Positions 50,823 to 59,230 are shown, counted from the stretch's first letter. The stretch is DNA of 64,000 nucleotides from Mesorhizobium sp. J8 (GCF_016591715.1 NZ_AP024109.1:2666001-2730000); one strand, 5' to 3'. Notes: a model not told the origin generated them from the sequence alone. A program made the numbers and translations.

Positions 50823-51694
50823 TGGCGGGCACGGTCGAGCTGAACGACGGGCAGGCGAGGCTGGTCCTGGCGCCCGACAAAGGCGCAGCGATCGCCCGCT
50901 ATGACGCGCTGGTGATCGGCAGCGCGCCGGTCGCGCTGTTGAGGGCAGGGGAGGGCACCGGCACCTCCGGCTGCCAGCTCCTGGTGCCGTGGTCGAACCG
51001 TATCTCCGCCGGCGGCTTCGAGTTCGAAGGCCGCTTCCATACCGTCGAGCCGAACGTCCCGGAAGAGGCCTTTCCGATCCATGGCGACGGTTTCCAGAAG
51101 CCGTGGCGGCTTGTTCACATGACCGACACTGAGGCCGAGCTCGCCCTGGATGACGGCGCGATCGGTCCTTACCGCTACAGGGCCTCCGTCGCCTACGCGC
51201 TGCAGGACGGCGCGCTGGAGGCGCATCTCACCGTCGAGAACCGCGCCGGCATGCGCCTGCCTTACGGCCTCGGTTTCCATCCCTGGTTCCCGCGCGGCGA
51301 CACGACCCTGCTGGAGGCCGGGGCGAAACGTGTCTGGCTGGAGGACGACCGCCATCTGCCTGTCGGCGTTGTGCCGGTGAGCGAGCATCCGGCTTGGGAT
51401 TTCGATCGCCCCATCCCGTTGCCGCTGGACTGGGTGAACAACGCCTTCGACGGCTGGAACCGCCGCGCCTCGATCATGCAGCAAAAGGATGGGATCAAGG
51501 TCACGCTTACCGCCTCGCCCGAACTTGGCGTCTACATCCTCTATTCGCCGTCGTCCGATGCCGGCTTCTTCTGCTTCGAGCCGGTCTCGCACCCGGTCGA
51601 CGCGCATCATGGCGAGGGGCTGACGGTGCTTGACGATGGGCAAGCGATGAGCGCGACGATGCGGCTGGATTGGACGGTCGTGGAGACGGAGTGA
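50822..51694 (+). CDS. Aldose 1-epimerase
   Basis: The 290-residue protein is a galactose-mutarotase-like beta sandwich. Recognisable parts are LLVPWSNRISAGGFEFEGR, FPIHGDGFQKPW (catalytic His), LPYGLGFHPWFPRG (second His) and FCFEPVSHPVDAHH with the base glutamate. It interconverts alpha and beta anomers so the dehydrogenase receives its preferred form. It is the last gene of the sugar operon; dinB follows in the opposite direction 11 bases later. Confidence 0.88.
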   Translation: MAGTVELNDGQARLVLAPDKGAAIARYDALVIGSAPVALLRAGEGTGTSGCQLLVPWSNRISAGGFEFEGRFHTVEPNVPEEAFPIHGDGFQKPWRLVHMTDTEAELALDDGAIGPYRYRASVAYALQDGALEAHLTVENRAGMRLPYGLGFHPWFPRGDTTLLEAGAKRVWLEDDRHLPVGVVPVSEHPAWDFDRPIPLPLDWVNNAFDGWNRRASIMQQKDGIKVTLTASPELGVYILYSPSSDAGFFCFEPVSHPVDAHHGEGLTVLDDGQAMSATMRLDWTVVETE

Positions 51695-51705
51695 GCCCCC
51701 TCCCT

Positions 51706-52968
51706 CTACAGCTCCTTCTCCGCCAGTTCCCTGAATCCATCCGGCACCGAGCGCGTGCCTTCCAGCTGCACCGTGCCGTAGCCGACCGCCTCCTTGCCGA
51801 AGCGCTGGCGGATCTTGTCGATGGCGCGGTCGGCGCCGAAGCGGGCGAGGCCCTTGCGGCTGCCGGGCTTCAGCCTCTCGTCCGCCAGGCCGAGCGGCAG
51901 TTCGAGCTGCAGCTCGGCTCCTTCTTCCAGATGCGAGACGGAGATCGCCAGCAGCGAGATATCCCGTTCGCCCGGATGGGCGGCGAGCACGCCGCGCACC
52001 AGCTCCTCGGCGATCTCGGCGAGCATGGTGGTGGCCTGGATCGGCTGCTCCAGCGTGACGGAGCGGGTGACCGCGCGCATGTCGGCGAAGCGCACGCGCA
52101 CCGTGACCGTGCGCCCGGGCCGGTCCTTGGCGCGCAACCGGCTCGCCACGCGGTCGGCCAGATGGAGCAGCGTCGGCACGAAGACACGCGGCAGCGCGGG
52201 CCTGCGGCCCAGCGCCGACTGTGCGCCGGCCGAATGCGCGCGCCGCTGCGTCTCGAGCTTGCGCGGGTCTCGGTTCCAGGCGAGAGCGGCAAGCTTCCGG
52301 CCGGCGGCATGGCCGATCAGCCGCTCCAGCGCGCCGCTATGTGTGCGTGCCAATTGCCCGATCGTCTCGACGCCGATCTCGGCGAGCCTCGCCTTGGTCG
52401 CCGGGCCGACGCCCCACATCAGCGTGACGGGCAAATCGTGCAGGAAGGAAAGCTCGCTGCCGGGCTCGACCACAACCAGCCCGTCGGGCTTCGCCACCTG
52501 CGAGGCGATCTTGGCGAGGTGTTTCGTCCGCGCTACGCCGATCGAGATCGGCAGGCCGAGCTCGGACTTCACCCGCTCGCGGATTTTTCGCGCGATCTCT
52601 TGCGGCGATCCGAACAGATGCGTGCAGCCTGCGACGTCGGCGAAGGCCTCGTCGATCGAGATGCGCTCGACGAGCGGAGTAAAATCGTCGAGCACCTTGA
52701 TCGCTGCGTCGCCCAGCCGCTGGTATTCGCTGAAGCGCCCGCCCACGAAGATGAGCTGCGGGCAGAGCTCGCGCGCCTTACGGCCAGGCATGCCGCCGCG
52801 CACGCCGAAGACTTTCGCCTCGTAGGACGCCGCCAGCACCACGCCGCCGCCGACGGCGATCGGCTTGCCGCGCAGCGTCGGGTCGAGCAACTGCTCGACC
52901 GAGGCGTAGAAGGCGTCGAGGTCGGCATGCAGGATGGTGGCGGCCGCGGCGGCGTCCGTGACGAGCAT
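51706..52968 (-). CDS. dinB: DNA polymerase IV (Y family)
   Basis: The 420-residue protein has the Y-family palm motifs: ILHADLDAFYASVEQ (D16, first metal ligand, with the steric-gate region at FY) and ISIDEAF (D106, E107). The thumb has LMWGVGPATKARLAEIGV (helix-hairpin-helix), and the little finger begins near residue 240. The C-terminus QLEGTRSVPDGF does not look like a canonical beta-clamp motif. The enzyme performs error-prone translesion synthesis. A GAAC-N7-GAAC LexA box lies 69-83 bases upstream of the ATG, so it should be SOS-induced. It is monocistronic. Confidence 0.93.
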   Translation of the reverse strand: MLVTDAAAAATILHADLDAFYASVEQLLDPTLRGKPIAVGGGVVLAASYEAKVFGVRGGMPGRKARELCPQLIFVGGRFSEYQRLGDAAIKVLDDFTPLVERISIDEAFADVAGCTHLFGSPQEIARKIRERVKSELGLPISIGVARTKHLAKIASQVAKPDGLVVVEPGSELSFLHDLPVTLMWGVGPATKARLAEIGVETIGQLARTHSGALERLIGHAAGRKLAALAWNRDPRKLETQRRAHSAGAQSALGRRPALPRVFVPTLLHLADRVASRLRAKDRPGRTVTVRVRFADMRAVTRSVTLEQPIQATTMLAEIAEELVRGVLAAHPGERDISLLAISVSHLEEGAELQLELPLGLADERLKPGSRKGLARFGADRAIDKIRQRFGKEAVGYGTVQLEGTRSVPDGFRELAEKEL

Positions 52969-53036
52969 CGCGCGATCCCATGGTCATTTGTGTGGCATTG
53001 CAGCATTAGCTGCATCTTTTGTAAGGGGAATTGACA

Positions 53037-53051
53037 GAACATAAAGAGAAC
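53037..53051 (-). promoter_or_regulatory. LexA (SOS) box of dinB, alphaproteobacterial type
   Basis: On the plus strand the site reads GAAC-ATAAAGA-GAAC; on the coding strand of dinB it is GTTC-N7-GTTC, the direct-repeat LexA consensus of Rhizobiales and other alphaproteobacteria. It lies 69-83 bases from the dinB start codon. LexA repression and induction by DNA damage are expected. Confidence 0.8.
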
Positions 53052-53205
53052 AAAAGCGGTTCCATGTCAAGTCTCCACGCTTCAACATGCGAGTTTGCAC
53101 AACCTGACGGTACAGCCGCAGATAGAGGCGGATTGTGCGGGCAATTCTGCCCCTGGATCGTGATGGCGTTTCGTTGAATCGCTCTCACGATCCAACTCTT
53201 TGTTG

Positions 53206-53253
53206 GAGCATGATCTTTCTCCGAAAACCGGTTCCCACTTCGGGATCATGCTC
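53206..53253. repeat. Rhizobial intergenic palindrome (RIME-like)
   Basis: GAGCATGATC (53206-53215) and GATCATGCTC (53244-53253) are perfect ten-base arms around TTTCTCCGAAAACCGGTTCC and CACTTCGG. The core GAAAACCGGTTCCCACTT is a sequence I know from many rhizobial intergenic regions. No transcription role is evident here. Confidence 0.8.
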
Positions 53254-53394
53254 TAGAGGGATGTTCGCCATGGGCCACGGAGAGGGCGCCTGCATAGAGT
53301 GGCGACGATCGTTCTTCACGCTCGCAAGTCGTTGCGCTCCACGCGCCCTCTCTGCCGCCTTCGGCTACATGCCCCGAGGAGGCGATCGCTTGTG

Positions 53395-53775
53395 CTATGC
53401 CGGCTTGGCGTATTGTTCGGCGCTCAGCACCTCGATGCATTGAAACGGTTGGTTGCCTTCGACCCAGGCGTCATGGCCTGGCGGAATGGTATAGGAAGAG
53501 CCGGCCTCGAAGGTCTTTTGCGTGCCGTCGGTCATCCGCACCGTGATCGATCCGGACACGACATAGCCGACATGCGAGACCTGGCAGCTGTCGGTCTTGA
53601 CCACCGGTTTCACGCATTCCGACCACTTCCAGCCCGGCTGCATGTTCATCCGCCCGAGCGTATAGCCCGGCAGCCGTACGATCTCGACACGCGTCTTGGC
53701 GGGCGCGCGGACCTCGTCGGGATTGTTGTGCGATTTGGATTCGAGCTTTGTCACGTTCATTGCGACTTCGGCCAT
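53395..53775 (-). CDS. Cupin-domain protein
   Basis: The 126-residue protein starts MAEVAMNVTKLESKSHNNPD at 53775 with GGAGG six bases upstream. It is one cupin barrel: RMNMQPGWKWSECVKPV (first strand), SHVGYVVSGSITVRMTDG and YTIPPGHDAWVEGNQPF with metal-type histidines. Cupins of this size bind metals and small molecules; this branch includes proteins that sense or stabilise ligands. No partner gene is adjacent. A longer in-frame start at 53841 lacks a good ribosome site. Confidence 0.8.
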   Translation of the reverse strand: MAEVAMNVTKLESKSHNNPDEVRAPAKTRVEIVRLPGYTLGRMNMQPGWKWSECVKPVVKTDSCQVSHVGYVVSGSITVRMTDGTQKTFEAGSSYTIPPGHDAWVEGNQPFQCIEVLSAEQYAKPA

Positions 53776-54178
53776 GGCAGTCCTCCCATGTGTGAAGCGG
53801 CGCCTGACGTTGCGATCGTCGGCGACCGCTGTCTCATTCATACGCCTTATTATGAGGAATCGCTAATGTAATCGGAGCGTCCCCGACCGAAGATTTGGCG
53901 CTTCTATCGAAAGTTATTGCAGACCTGGTCGCCGGGTGCTTTTCTGTTTTCGCGCTGGCACCGCGGTGGTTGAGGGACCAATCCGTTCTCGCCCGACAGG
54001 GAGAATTCGATGCGACCCTCGGCAAGGATCAAGGCAACACCGTCGCGGCTTCTCGCAATCCCCCATCAGCATGATGCGCACCTGTTCCAGTGCCGGCCGA
54101 GCGCCGCGCCGCGGCACATAGGCGGGCGAGGGGACAGACTTTTGGGCGGGATAATCAACAGCCACCAGGAGGAAACCG
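53776..54178. other. 403-base region with one possible short gene
   Basis: Between the cupin start and the CxxC protein I see only one possible gene, the 58-codon frame at 54010-54186 described separately. The remainder has no repeat, hairpin or promoter that I can defend. Confidence 0.45.
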
Positions 54179-54186
54179 ATGCTTGA
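54010..54186 (+). CDS. Possible small protein (58 aa), uncertain
   Basis: ATG 54010 follows GGGAGAATTC, a reasonable ribosome site. The frame begins MRPSARIKATPSRLLAIPHQ, includes HDAHLFQC, then becomes Arg/Gly-rich. Its stop overlaps the next gene by eight bases. The first 30 residues look like small rhizobial zinc-finger-type proteins (H...LFxC), but the second half does not supply the further cysteines. It may be a frameshifted remnant. Confidence 0.3.
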   Translation: MRPSARIKATPSRLLAIPHQHDAHLFQCRPSAAPRHIGGRGDRLLGGIINSHQEETDA

Positions 54187-54370
54187 TCAAGTCGTGGAAG
54201 ACCATCCGCGCCCGCCGGTCATTGCCGGCCGTCGCGGTTCGCCGGCGCTTCGCCAATGCTGCGACAGCTATGTCTGTCCGGTCTGCGCACAGGTCGTCGA
54301 ACTGACGGATTATCGTCAGGTGCTATGGCACCAGCAGGCCGGCCATCAGCCGATGGACCTCGAGGACTGA
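54179..54370 (+). CDS. Small CxxC protein (63 aa)
   Basis: The start at 54179 is set by AGGAGG about six bases upstream. The C-terminal half contains YVCPVCAQVVELTDYRQVLW and HQQAGHQP, which gives a CxxC plus two histidines, a possible single zinc site. The N-terminal half is Pro/Arg-rich. I do not recognise a family, but small zinc-knuckle proteins like this are common in rhizobia. Role unknown. Confidence 0.55.
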   Translation: MLDQVVEDHPRPPVIAGRRGSPALRQCCDSYVCPVCAQVVELTDYRQVLWHQQAGHQPMDLED

Positions 54371-54732
54371 ATATCGGCCAGCGCTTCAAGGATGGCCCGC
54401 GGTTCTCGAGAACTCGCGGGCCGGGAGTGGAGTAGCGGCAACCTCTGCCAGCGCATGCGGTTGCATCCGCCATCGCCAACCATGAAGCCATCGGGTCTTG
54501 ATCGACGCCGAGTGCGTATCAACCGTCTGGGGCCATCTTCAGACTGAAGTCTTACCTGCCCAACGCAGAGGCCTGAGACGTCGATTTGTGAGAAACAAGA
54601 GGACATTAATTTCATTGGGTAGCAAGCCGCCGGACAAAGTCCCTTCATCGGCGGTTGACCACGGAGTGCCCACCATTCCTGCGATTTGGTGGGCACTCCT
54701 TTCCCTCTGGAAGCGCTCTTGGAGCTGCTGGC
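54371..54732. other. 362-base intergenic region, nothing recognised
   Basis: No gene on either strand has a ribosome site and protein-like composition. I see no repeat or hairpin. The right end should hold the promoter of the small membrane protein at 54733. Confidence 0.5.
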
Positions 54733-55008
54733 ATGCAACCCGGCAAGATCATCGCGAACCTGTTTGCCACGCTGCTTTTTGCCGGCCTGGTCGGCGGCGT
54801 CTTCCTCCTCTTCGGCAGGCCGCTCTGGCCGCAACGCCAGGCCCAGATGGTGATCCTTCTTCCGATCGACACGGTCGCGACAGGATCGGTGCGTAGGGCC
54901 TGTGTCGAGCCGTGTCTGCCGGCCCGCTTCGATCTCAAGCTCGCGCCCGTCAGGCCGCCCGATGAAGGCAGGCGGCGGAACCAGCCCGCGGCTCATGCCG
55001 TTGAATGA
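54733..55008 (+). CDS. Small membrane protein, hypothetical (91 aa)
   Basis: The frame MQPGKIIANLFATLLFAGLV is followed by GGVFLLFGRPLWPQRQAQ, so the protein has one membrane helix close to its N-terminus. The rest, MVILLPIDTVATGSVRRACV and a basic Pro-rich end, is outside or in the cytoplasm. TTGGAG lies upstream of the ATG. The stop overlaps the next start by four bases (ATGA), which supports both genes. No family recognised. Confidence 0.5.
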   Translation: MQPGKIIANLFATLLFAGLVGGVFLLFGRPLWPQRQAQMVILLPIDTVATGSVRRACVEPCLPARFDLKLAPVRPPDEGRRRNQPAAHAVE

Positions 55009-55274
55009 GCGAAGGGATGGCGCTGGCGGAGGCCGCCATGGACAATTTCGAACTCATCGATCTTCTCTGCGTCATCGACGCATGCGCGAGCGACCGTTTG
55101 GCCGGGCGTGTCGTGCCGATGTCGAAGGCGGTCGAGGAATTGCGCGTGTTGACTGGCGATTTCGTCTCGTCGGATGAGGACGCGACCAACGCCTTGACGC
55201 AGGTCGCGCTCGAGCGCGGCTGCGCAGTGCTCTTCGACGAGCAGGCGGGCGCGGATATTATGGGCTTGGCGTAA
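55005..55274 (+). CDS. Hypothetical protein (89 aa) coupled to membrane protein
   Basis: The protein reads MSEGMALAEAAMDNFELIDL, CVIDACASDRLAGRVVPMSK, VEELRVLTGDFVSSDEDATN and ends FDEQAGADIMGLA. It is acidic, helical and soluble, about the size of a small regulatory or adaptor protein. It overlaps the preceding membrane-protein gene by four bases and is probably made from the same message. It converges with the TadG-like gene that ends at 55300. No family recognised. Confidence 0.55.
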   Translation: MSEGMALAEAAMDNFELIDLLCVIDACASDRLAGRVVPMSKAVEELRVLTGDFVSSDEDATNALTQVALERGCAVLFDEQAGADIMGLA

Positions 55275-55299
55275 ACTCCTCCAGCCGGGAGATTGGTGC

Positions 55300-56517
55300 T
55301 CATTTCGCTAGGGTGATCATCCGGCCCGCATACGCCGCTCGGCCCCCGAGTTCGGCCGTGCAATCGGACTTTACGGCTGAGTTCCCTATCATCGCGACCG
55401 TATCGCCGACCAGCCGCAGGCAACTGCCCTGGGCGTTCACATCCGAATTTCCGGTGTAGGTGATGGCGGCGTCCGGAGCGTAGATGAAGCCGCTCACCAC
55501 CGAGCCGGATCCGCCGTTGAGCAGCAGGGGCTGAGTGTTGCCATGCGCTTGGAAGATGGTGATGCCGGCGTAAGGACCGCTCGTCGGCGGCGAGAGGTTC
55601 ACCTGCTCGTTGGCGTTGATGGTAAGCTGCGAGTTCTCCATCAGGAAGATTGTCACGCCTTGGCCGCTCAGGCTGCCGTTGCCACCGGGCTTTATGGTGA
55701 CGTTGCGCATGATGTAGGTGCCCGGATTGAGGGTGATCTTTCCCGACAAGGTCTTGTCGCAATAGGTGCCCGGCGAGAGCGTCACCGTTTTGCCGTTGGG
55801 AACCGGCAGGCAGAGCGTGTAGGCAGGCGGAACGACATCGGCCAGCGGATCGAACGAAGCATACTGGTTCTCGTGCGGCGCGCCGCAGGAAAGCGTGGCG
55901 TTGGGCGGCGTCAGCCCTTGCGTGCGGCCGACCGTCGAGACGCAGCCGGCGCTGACGATCGCCGAGCCTCCGCGGTTGACGGCGTCGGGGGCGTCCGAAT
56001 TGGCCGCGATCACGCAGCCGTTCATCGCCACGTCAGTCGAGCCTTGCAGGCTGACCGCGCCGTCGGCGTGCTGATCGAGCGCGAGCACGCAGGCTTGCGC
56101 ACCGGGCTTGAGCTTGACCGAAGCGCTGCGCGTCGCCTGCCAAGCCGGCATGCCGCTGATGAACGCCGGTCGGCTGATGCTCGACGACAGCGAAATGAAA
56201 TAGGCGCCCGGATCGCCGCTTGCGCTTGCCTGGAACGCGCCGAGGCTGCCCGATAGCTCCTGCGCGTCGGCTGCGCTCATATTGGCCGCGAAGAAGGTCT
56301 GGCCGAGTTGCTGCACGTCGCTTGCCGACATGCTCGCCTGGTATTTCGTACCGATCGCCAGGCCGGCCGCGTCCAGTGAGTTCTGCAACTGCGCGGCGTC
56401 GTCGCTCGTGCCTATCAGGTCGACGGACGCCGCCACGCCAAGCATGAGCGGCACCATGGCGACCGCGGCCGCGATCGCGAAGTTGCCGCGCCTCGATGCC
56501 AAAAAACGTCCCCACAT
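55300..56517 (-). CDS. TadG-like pilus-assembly protein with beta-helix-like C-terminus
   Basis: The product, about 405 residues, begins MWGRFLASRRGNFAIAAAVA followed by MVPLMLGVAASVDLIG, the type IV prepilin-like TadE/TadG N-terminus in which a short basic leader precedes a hydrophobic helix. After helical spacer QLQNSLDAAGLAIGTKYQ, the C-terminal 200 residues hold repeated Gly/Asn/Thr strands (LSPGTYCDKTLSGKITLNPG, TIFLMENSQLTINANEQVNL). The same pattern occurs in the divergent gene at 56798, so the two are paralogues. An in-frame ATG at 56526 is the alternative start. TadG proteins anchor Flp pili or act as adhesive pseudopilins. Confidence 0.75.
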   Translation of the reverse strand: MWGRFLASRRGNFAIAAAVAMVPLMLGVAASVDLIGTSDDAAQLQNSLDAAGLAIGTKYQASMSASDVQQLGQTFFAANMSAADAQELSGSLGAFQASASGDPGAYFISLSSSISRPAFISGMPAWQATRSASVKLKPGAQACVLALDQHADGAVSLQGSTDVAMNGCVIAANSDAPDAVNRGGSAIVSAGCVSTVGRTQGLTPPNATLSCGAPHENQYASFDPLADVVPPAYTLCLPVPNGKTVTLSPGTYCDKTLSGKITLNPGTYIMRNVTIKPGGNGSLSGQGVTIFLMENSQLTINANEQVNLSPPTSGPYAGITIFQAHGNTQPLLLNGGSGSVVSGFIYAPDAAITYTGNSDVNAQGSCLRLVGDTVAMIGNSAVKSDCTAELGGRAAYAGRMITLAK

Positions 56518-56626
56518 GGAGCCCATCCTCGCCGATATGCGGTATTTGATATGCGCGCGGTCTCAACGAGCGATTTGCAAAAAAGTTAAAATGCAGAAAG
56601 TGCTAAAGCATTAGCTTTTACAGATG

Positions 56627-56670
56627 CTTATGCCTTAAGTCCGATATGTCTTAGGCCTTAGGTCTTAGTC
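56627..56670. repeat. Heptad CTTAnnn repeats in the divergent TadG promoter
   Basis: Five units, CTTATGC and CTTAAGT (56627-56640), a nine-base gap, then CTTAGGC, CTTAGGT and CTTAGTC (56650-56670), lie between the two divergent TadG-like genes. A seven-base period is not the helical repeat. It may be a regulator site, a slippage-prone microsatellite or chance. Confidence 0.5.
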
Positions 56671-56797
56671 TGTGCGGCGTAAGGTGGGGACAGTGGAACG
56701 CTGGAGTCCCATCGGCGCAAATCGAGCGAAATAATTAGGCATTCGTTCACATCGCAATGATGACGTGACGGCTGGGATAGCTTGGGCGCGGTCGGCC

Positions 56798-58036
56798 ATG
56801 GCCTTTTCGGGTCGTTTTTTCAGACATGTTTTTTCTCGACATTTTTTTCGACGCTTTGGCGAAGGCAAGGGCGGCAATGTCGCCACCATCTTCGCGCTCA
56901 CCCTGCCGGTCGTCGTCGGCGGCGCGGGGCTCGGCGTCGAGACCTCGTACTGGTACTATTCGAGCCTGAAGCTGCAGGCGATCGCTGACGCCGCCGCCTA
57001 TGCCGGCGCGCTGGAGAAGATCGCCGGATCCAACACCGATGCCATCGCCGCCGCCGCCACGTCATCGGCTGCCTCGAACGGCCTGGGCGCAGGCACGATC
57101 GTCGTCAACACGCCGCCGGCATCAGGACCGAACACGGCCAAGAAGGCGGTCGAGGTAATCCTCAACCAGAATCTCGACCGGATGTTCACCTCCATTTTCA
57201 CGCAGACAAAGGTGCCCGAGCGGGCGAGGGCGGTGGCGCTGATCACTGACGCTTCCAAGGCCTGCGACATAGCTCTCAGCCTCACGGCCTCGCAGGCGCT
57301 GCTTTTCTCCGGCAACACCACCGCGAAGAAAATCGGCTGCGTTGACATGGCAAATTCGAGCGCGTCCGACGCCATCAAGATCCAGGGCTCGGCGGCGGTG
57401 CAGACCGACTGTTTGATCACCGTCGGCGGCGTGGTGCTGAACAATCCGCCGACGATGGTCTGCAAGGCCCCGATCACCCAGGCTCTGCCGGCCGCCGACC
57501 CCTTTGCCAGTCTCCCTGCGCCCGCCGCTACCAATCCTTGCCAGAACGACAACAAATCGGCGCTGAAGCCGGGCACTTATTGCAGCGGCATGAACTTGAG
57601 CGGCAATGTCACGCTCGATCCCGGCGTCTATGTCGTGCAGGGCAACCTGAAGATAAACGCCAATGCCAACATCTCCGGCAGCGGCGTCACCATCTTCATG
57701 TCCGGCAGCTCGACCGTCAGCATCAACGGCAACGCCACCGTGACGCTGAGCGCGCCGACCTCGGGCACCTATTCCGGCGTGCTGTTCTATGGCGACAGGA
57801 CTGGAACGGCTGCACAGAGCACCTTCAATGGCACCGCGAGCTCGCTTCTGACCGGCGCCATCTATTTCCCCAGGCAGCAGGTCAACTACCTCGGCAATTT
57901 CTCGGGTAAGAACGGCTGCACCCAGGTGGTTGCGGATACCATCCAGTGGTCGGGCAATTCGACTATCAACCAGGACTGCTCGAGCCTGGGGATGAAGGAC
58001 ATTCCGGCCGCCCAGTCGGTCGCGGTCGTCGAGTAG
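56798..58036 (+). CDS. TadG-like pilus-assembly protein, paralogue of 55300-56517
   Basis: The 412-residue protein starts MAFSGRFFRHVFSRHFFRRF, a strongly basic leader, followed by the prepilin-like helix GKGGNVATIFALTLPVVVGG and GLGVETSYWYYSSLKLQAIA. This matches the TadE/G-like class. Residues 200-400 repeat the beta-rich pattern of its divergent partner (LKPGTYCSGMNLSGNVTLDP, TIFMSGSSTVSINGNATVTL). It is the first of three genes on this strand, the next two being small TadE-like proteins. The start at 56798 is an ATG; GTG at 56765 is less likely. Confidence 0.75.
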   Translation: MAFSGRFFRHVFSRHFFRRFGEGKGGNVATIFALTLPVVVGGAGLGVETSYWYYSSLKLQAIADAAAYAGALEKIAGSNTDAIAAAATSSAASNGLGAGTIVVNTPPASGPNTAKKAVEVILNQNLDRMFTSIFTQTKVPERARAVALITDASKACDIALSLTASQALLFSGNTTAKKIGCVDMANSSASDAIKIQGSAAVQTDCLITVGGVVLNNPPTMVCKAPITQALPAADPFASLPAPAATNPCQNDNKSALKPGTYCSGMNLSGNVTLDPGVYVVQGNLKINANANISGSGVTIFMSGSSTVSINGNATVTLSAPTSGTYSGVLFYGDRTGTAAQSTFNGTASSLLTGAIYFPRQQVNYLGNFSGKNGCTQVVADTIQWSGNSTINQDCSSLGMKDIPAAQSVAVVE

Positions 58037-58041
58037 CGGCC

Positions 58042-58482
58042 ATGAGGCTTCCCGCAATCCGTTTCGGCAGGGACTGCGCCGGCATCGCCGCGGTTGAGCT
58101 CGCGCTGGTGATGCCGGTGCTGTGCGCGGCTCTTCTGGGTGTTGTGGACGGCTGGTCTTATGTCTCAAGCTCGCTCGCCATGCGGGCGGGGGTTAAGACC
58201 GCGGCAAACCTCGTTATGGCGGGCGGCGCCGACGATAGCGCCACCCAGGCCGCCGCGCTGGCGAGCTGGGAGCATAAGCCGGCCGACGCCGCGGTCACGG
58301 TCAGCCGCATCTATCGGTGCGGAACGACCGTGGTCACGTCGACCACCATCTGCAGCGGGCCAAAAGTGCCCTCGGTGTTCGTCCAGATCCAGGCATCCGG
58401 CACCTGGATCCCGCCCTTTACTTTCGGTCCCTATCCGGACAATACCGTCATTGGGCATCTGCAGGTGGTTCGTGTCCGCTAG
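58042..58482 (+). CDS. TadE-like pseudopilin (146 aa)
   Basis: The protein begins [20 protein letters not shown] and continues [17 protein letters not shown]. The [10 protein letters not shown] phrase, with a glutamate at the fifth position of the hydrophobic segment, is the hallmark of TadE/TadF pseudopilins processed by the TadV prepilin peptidase. A mature domain of about 110 residues follows with two cysteines (RCGTT, TICSG) that could form a disulfide. It starts five bases after the stop of the TadG-like gene and overlaps the next gene by 11 bases. Confidence 0.8.
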   Translation: MRLPAIRFGRDCAGIAAVELALVMPVLCAALLGVVDGWSYVSSSLAMRAGVKTAANLVMAGGADDSATQAAALASWEHKPADAAVTVSRIYRCGTTVVTSTTICSGPKVPSVFVQIQASGTWIPPFTFGPYPDNTVIGHLQVVRVR

Positions 58483-58882
58483 GCAAAGACCCCGGGCATT
58501 TGTCAGCGATGAATCCGGCGGCGCCGGTCTCGAATTCGCGCTGGTCGCGCCTTTTCTCATCATGCTCCTGTTCGGCATCTTCGCCTTTGGCTGGTCGATG
58601 AACAGCATATCCAGTGTGCGCTATGCGCTCGAAGCCTCCGCGCGCTCCCTGCAGCTCAACAACACGCTGACGCAGGCCGACATCCAGGCGGTCGCGACGC
58701 AGAAATTGCAGGCGCTGGGCCTGCAGAATGTGAACGTCACCATCACCACCGATCCGCCCAGCGGCGGCTTCACCATGGCCCATGTCAACGCCAGCTATGC
58801 CTTCGTCATCAGCTTCCCCTATTTCAGCAATTTTCCGATCAGCTACACCACCTCGGTGACCGTGCCGCTGGTCAGCGGCTAG
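58472..58882 (+). CDS. TadE-like pseudopilin, GTG start (136 aa)
   Basis: GTG at 58472 with AGGTGG upstream opens the frame [20 protein letters not shown], continuing [20 protein letters not shown], again a TadE/TadF-type E5 hydrophobic segment. The mature part ([31 protein letters not shown]) fits other small TadE proteins. It overlaps the upstream pseudopilin gene by 11 bases. The upstream part of the long frame is the wrong frame of that gene. No prepilin peptidase or secretion ATPase is nearby. Confidence 0.75.
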   Translation: MSARQRPRAFVSDESGGAGLEFALVAPFLIMLLFGIFAFGWSMNSISSVRYALEASARSLQLNNTLTQADIQAVATQKLQALGLQNVNVTITTDPPSGGFTMAHVNASYAFVISFPYFSNFPISYTTSVTVPLVSG

Positions 58883-59230
58883 AGGATCGGCCCCGGACCG
58901 GTCCAGCCGCGACGAACCGACTGGATTCCTGCGCGACTGGACATGGCCGCTCTCGACATGCGCGGGTCGGGAAACGTCGTTGGACCATGGTCCGGCGGGA
59001 CGAGGGCCCTCATTGTTCCAAACGGCCCAAGGGCTCTCGGCCCTTTGTATTTCCGTTTGTTTTCAATAGGTTAAAGGTGTTTTTTGTGGGAATTCCCGGT
59101 GGGCCGCCGCCATGCTCTCATTTCGCGACCGTAATTGCTTAAAGTTTATCCGACGCCATTAGGAAATTCTCATAAGAGGCTGCCTAGCGGTTGGGCCATG
59201 TATGCGACGATTCATCTGCGGAGAAGCATA
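58883..59230. other. 348-base intergenic region after the Tad-like genes
   Basis: It contains a terminator-like hairpin at 59029-59045 and an AT-rich stretch near 59060-59095 (GTTAAAGGTGTTTTTTG) that may include the promoter of the glycine-rich protein. No gene is seen. Confidence 0.5.
59029..59045 (+). terminator. Weak terminator hairpin
   Basis: AAGGGC (59029-59034), TCTCG, GCCCTT (59040-59045) followed by TGTATTTCCG. The stem is only six bases and the T-run is short, about 150 bases past the last TadE-like stop. Confidence 0.4.

Larger units (their letters stand above)
52969..53394. other. Intergenic region between dinB and the cupin gene
   Basis: The 426 bases carry the LexA box of dinB at 53037-53051 and a rhizobial palindrome at 53206-53253. 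I see no gene. The rest has no recognisable structure. Confidence 0.6.

Noticed and set aside
51670..53034. 454-codon open frame on the plus strand
   Set aside because: Antisense to dinB; the polymerase motifs DLDAFY and SIDEAF decide the strand.
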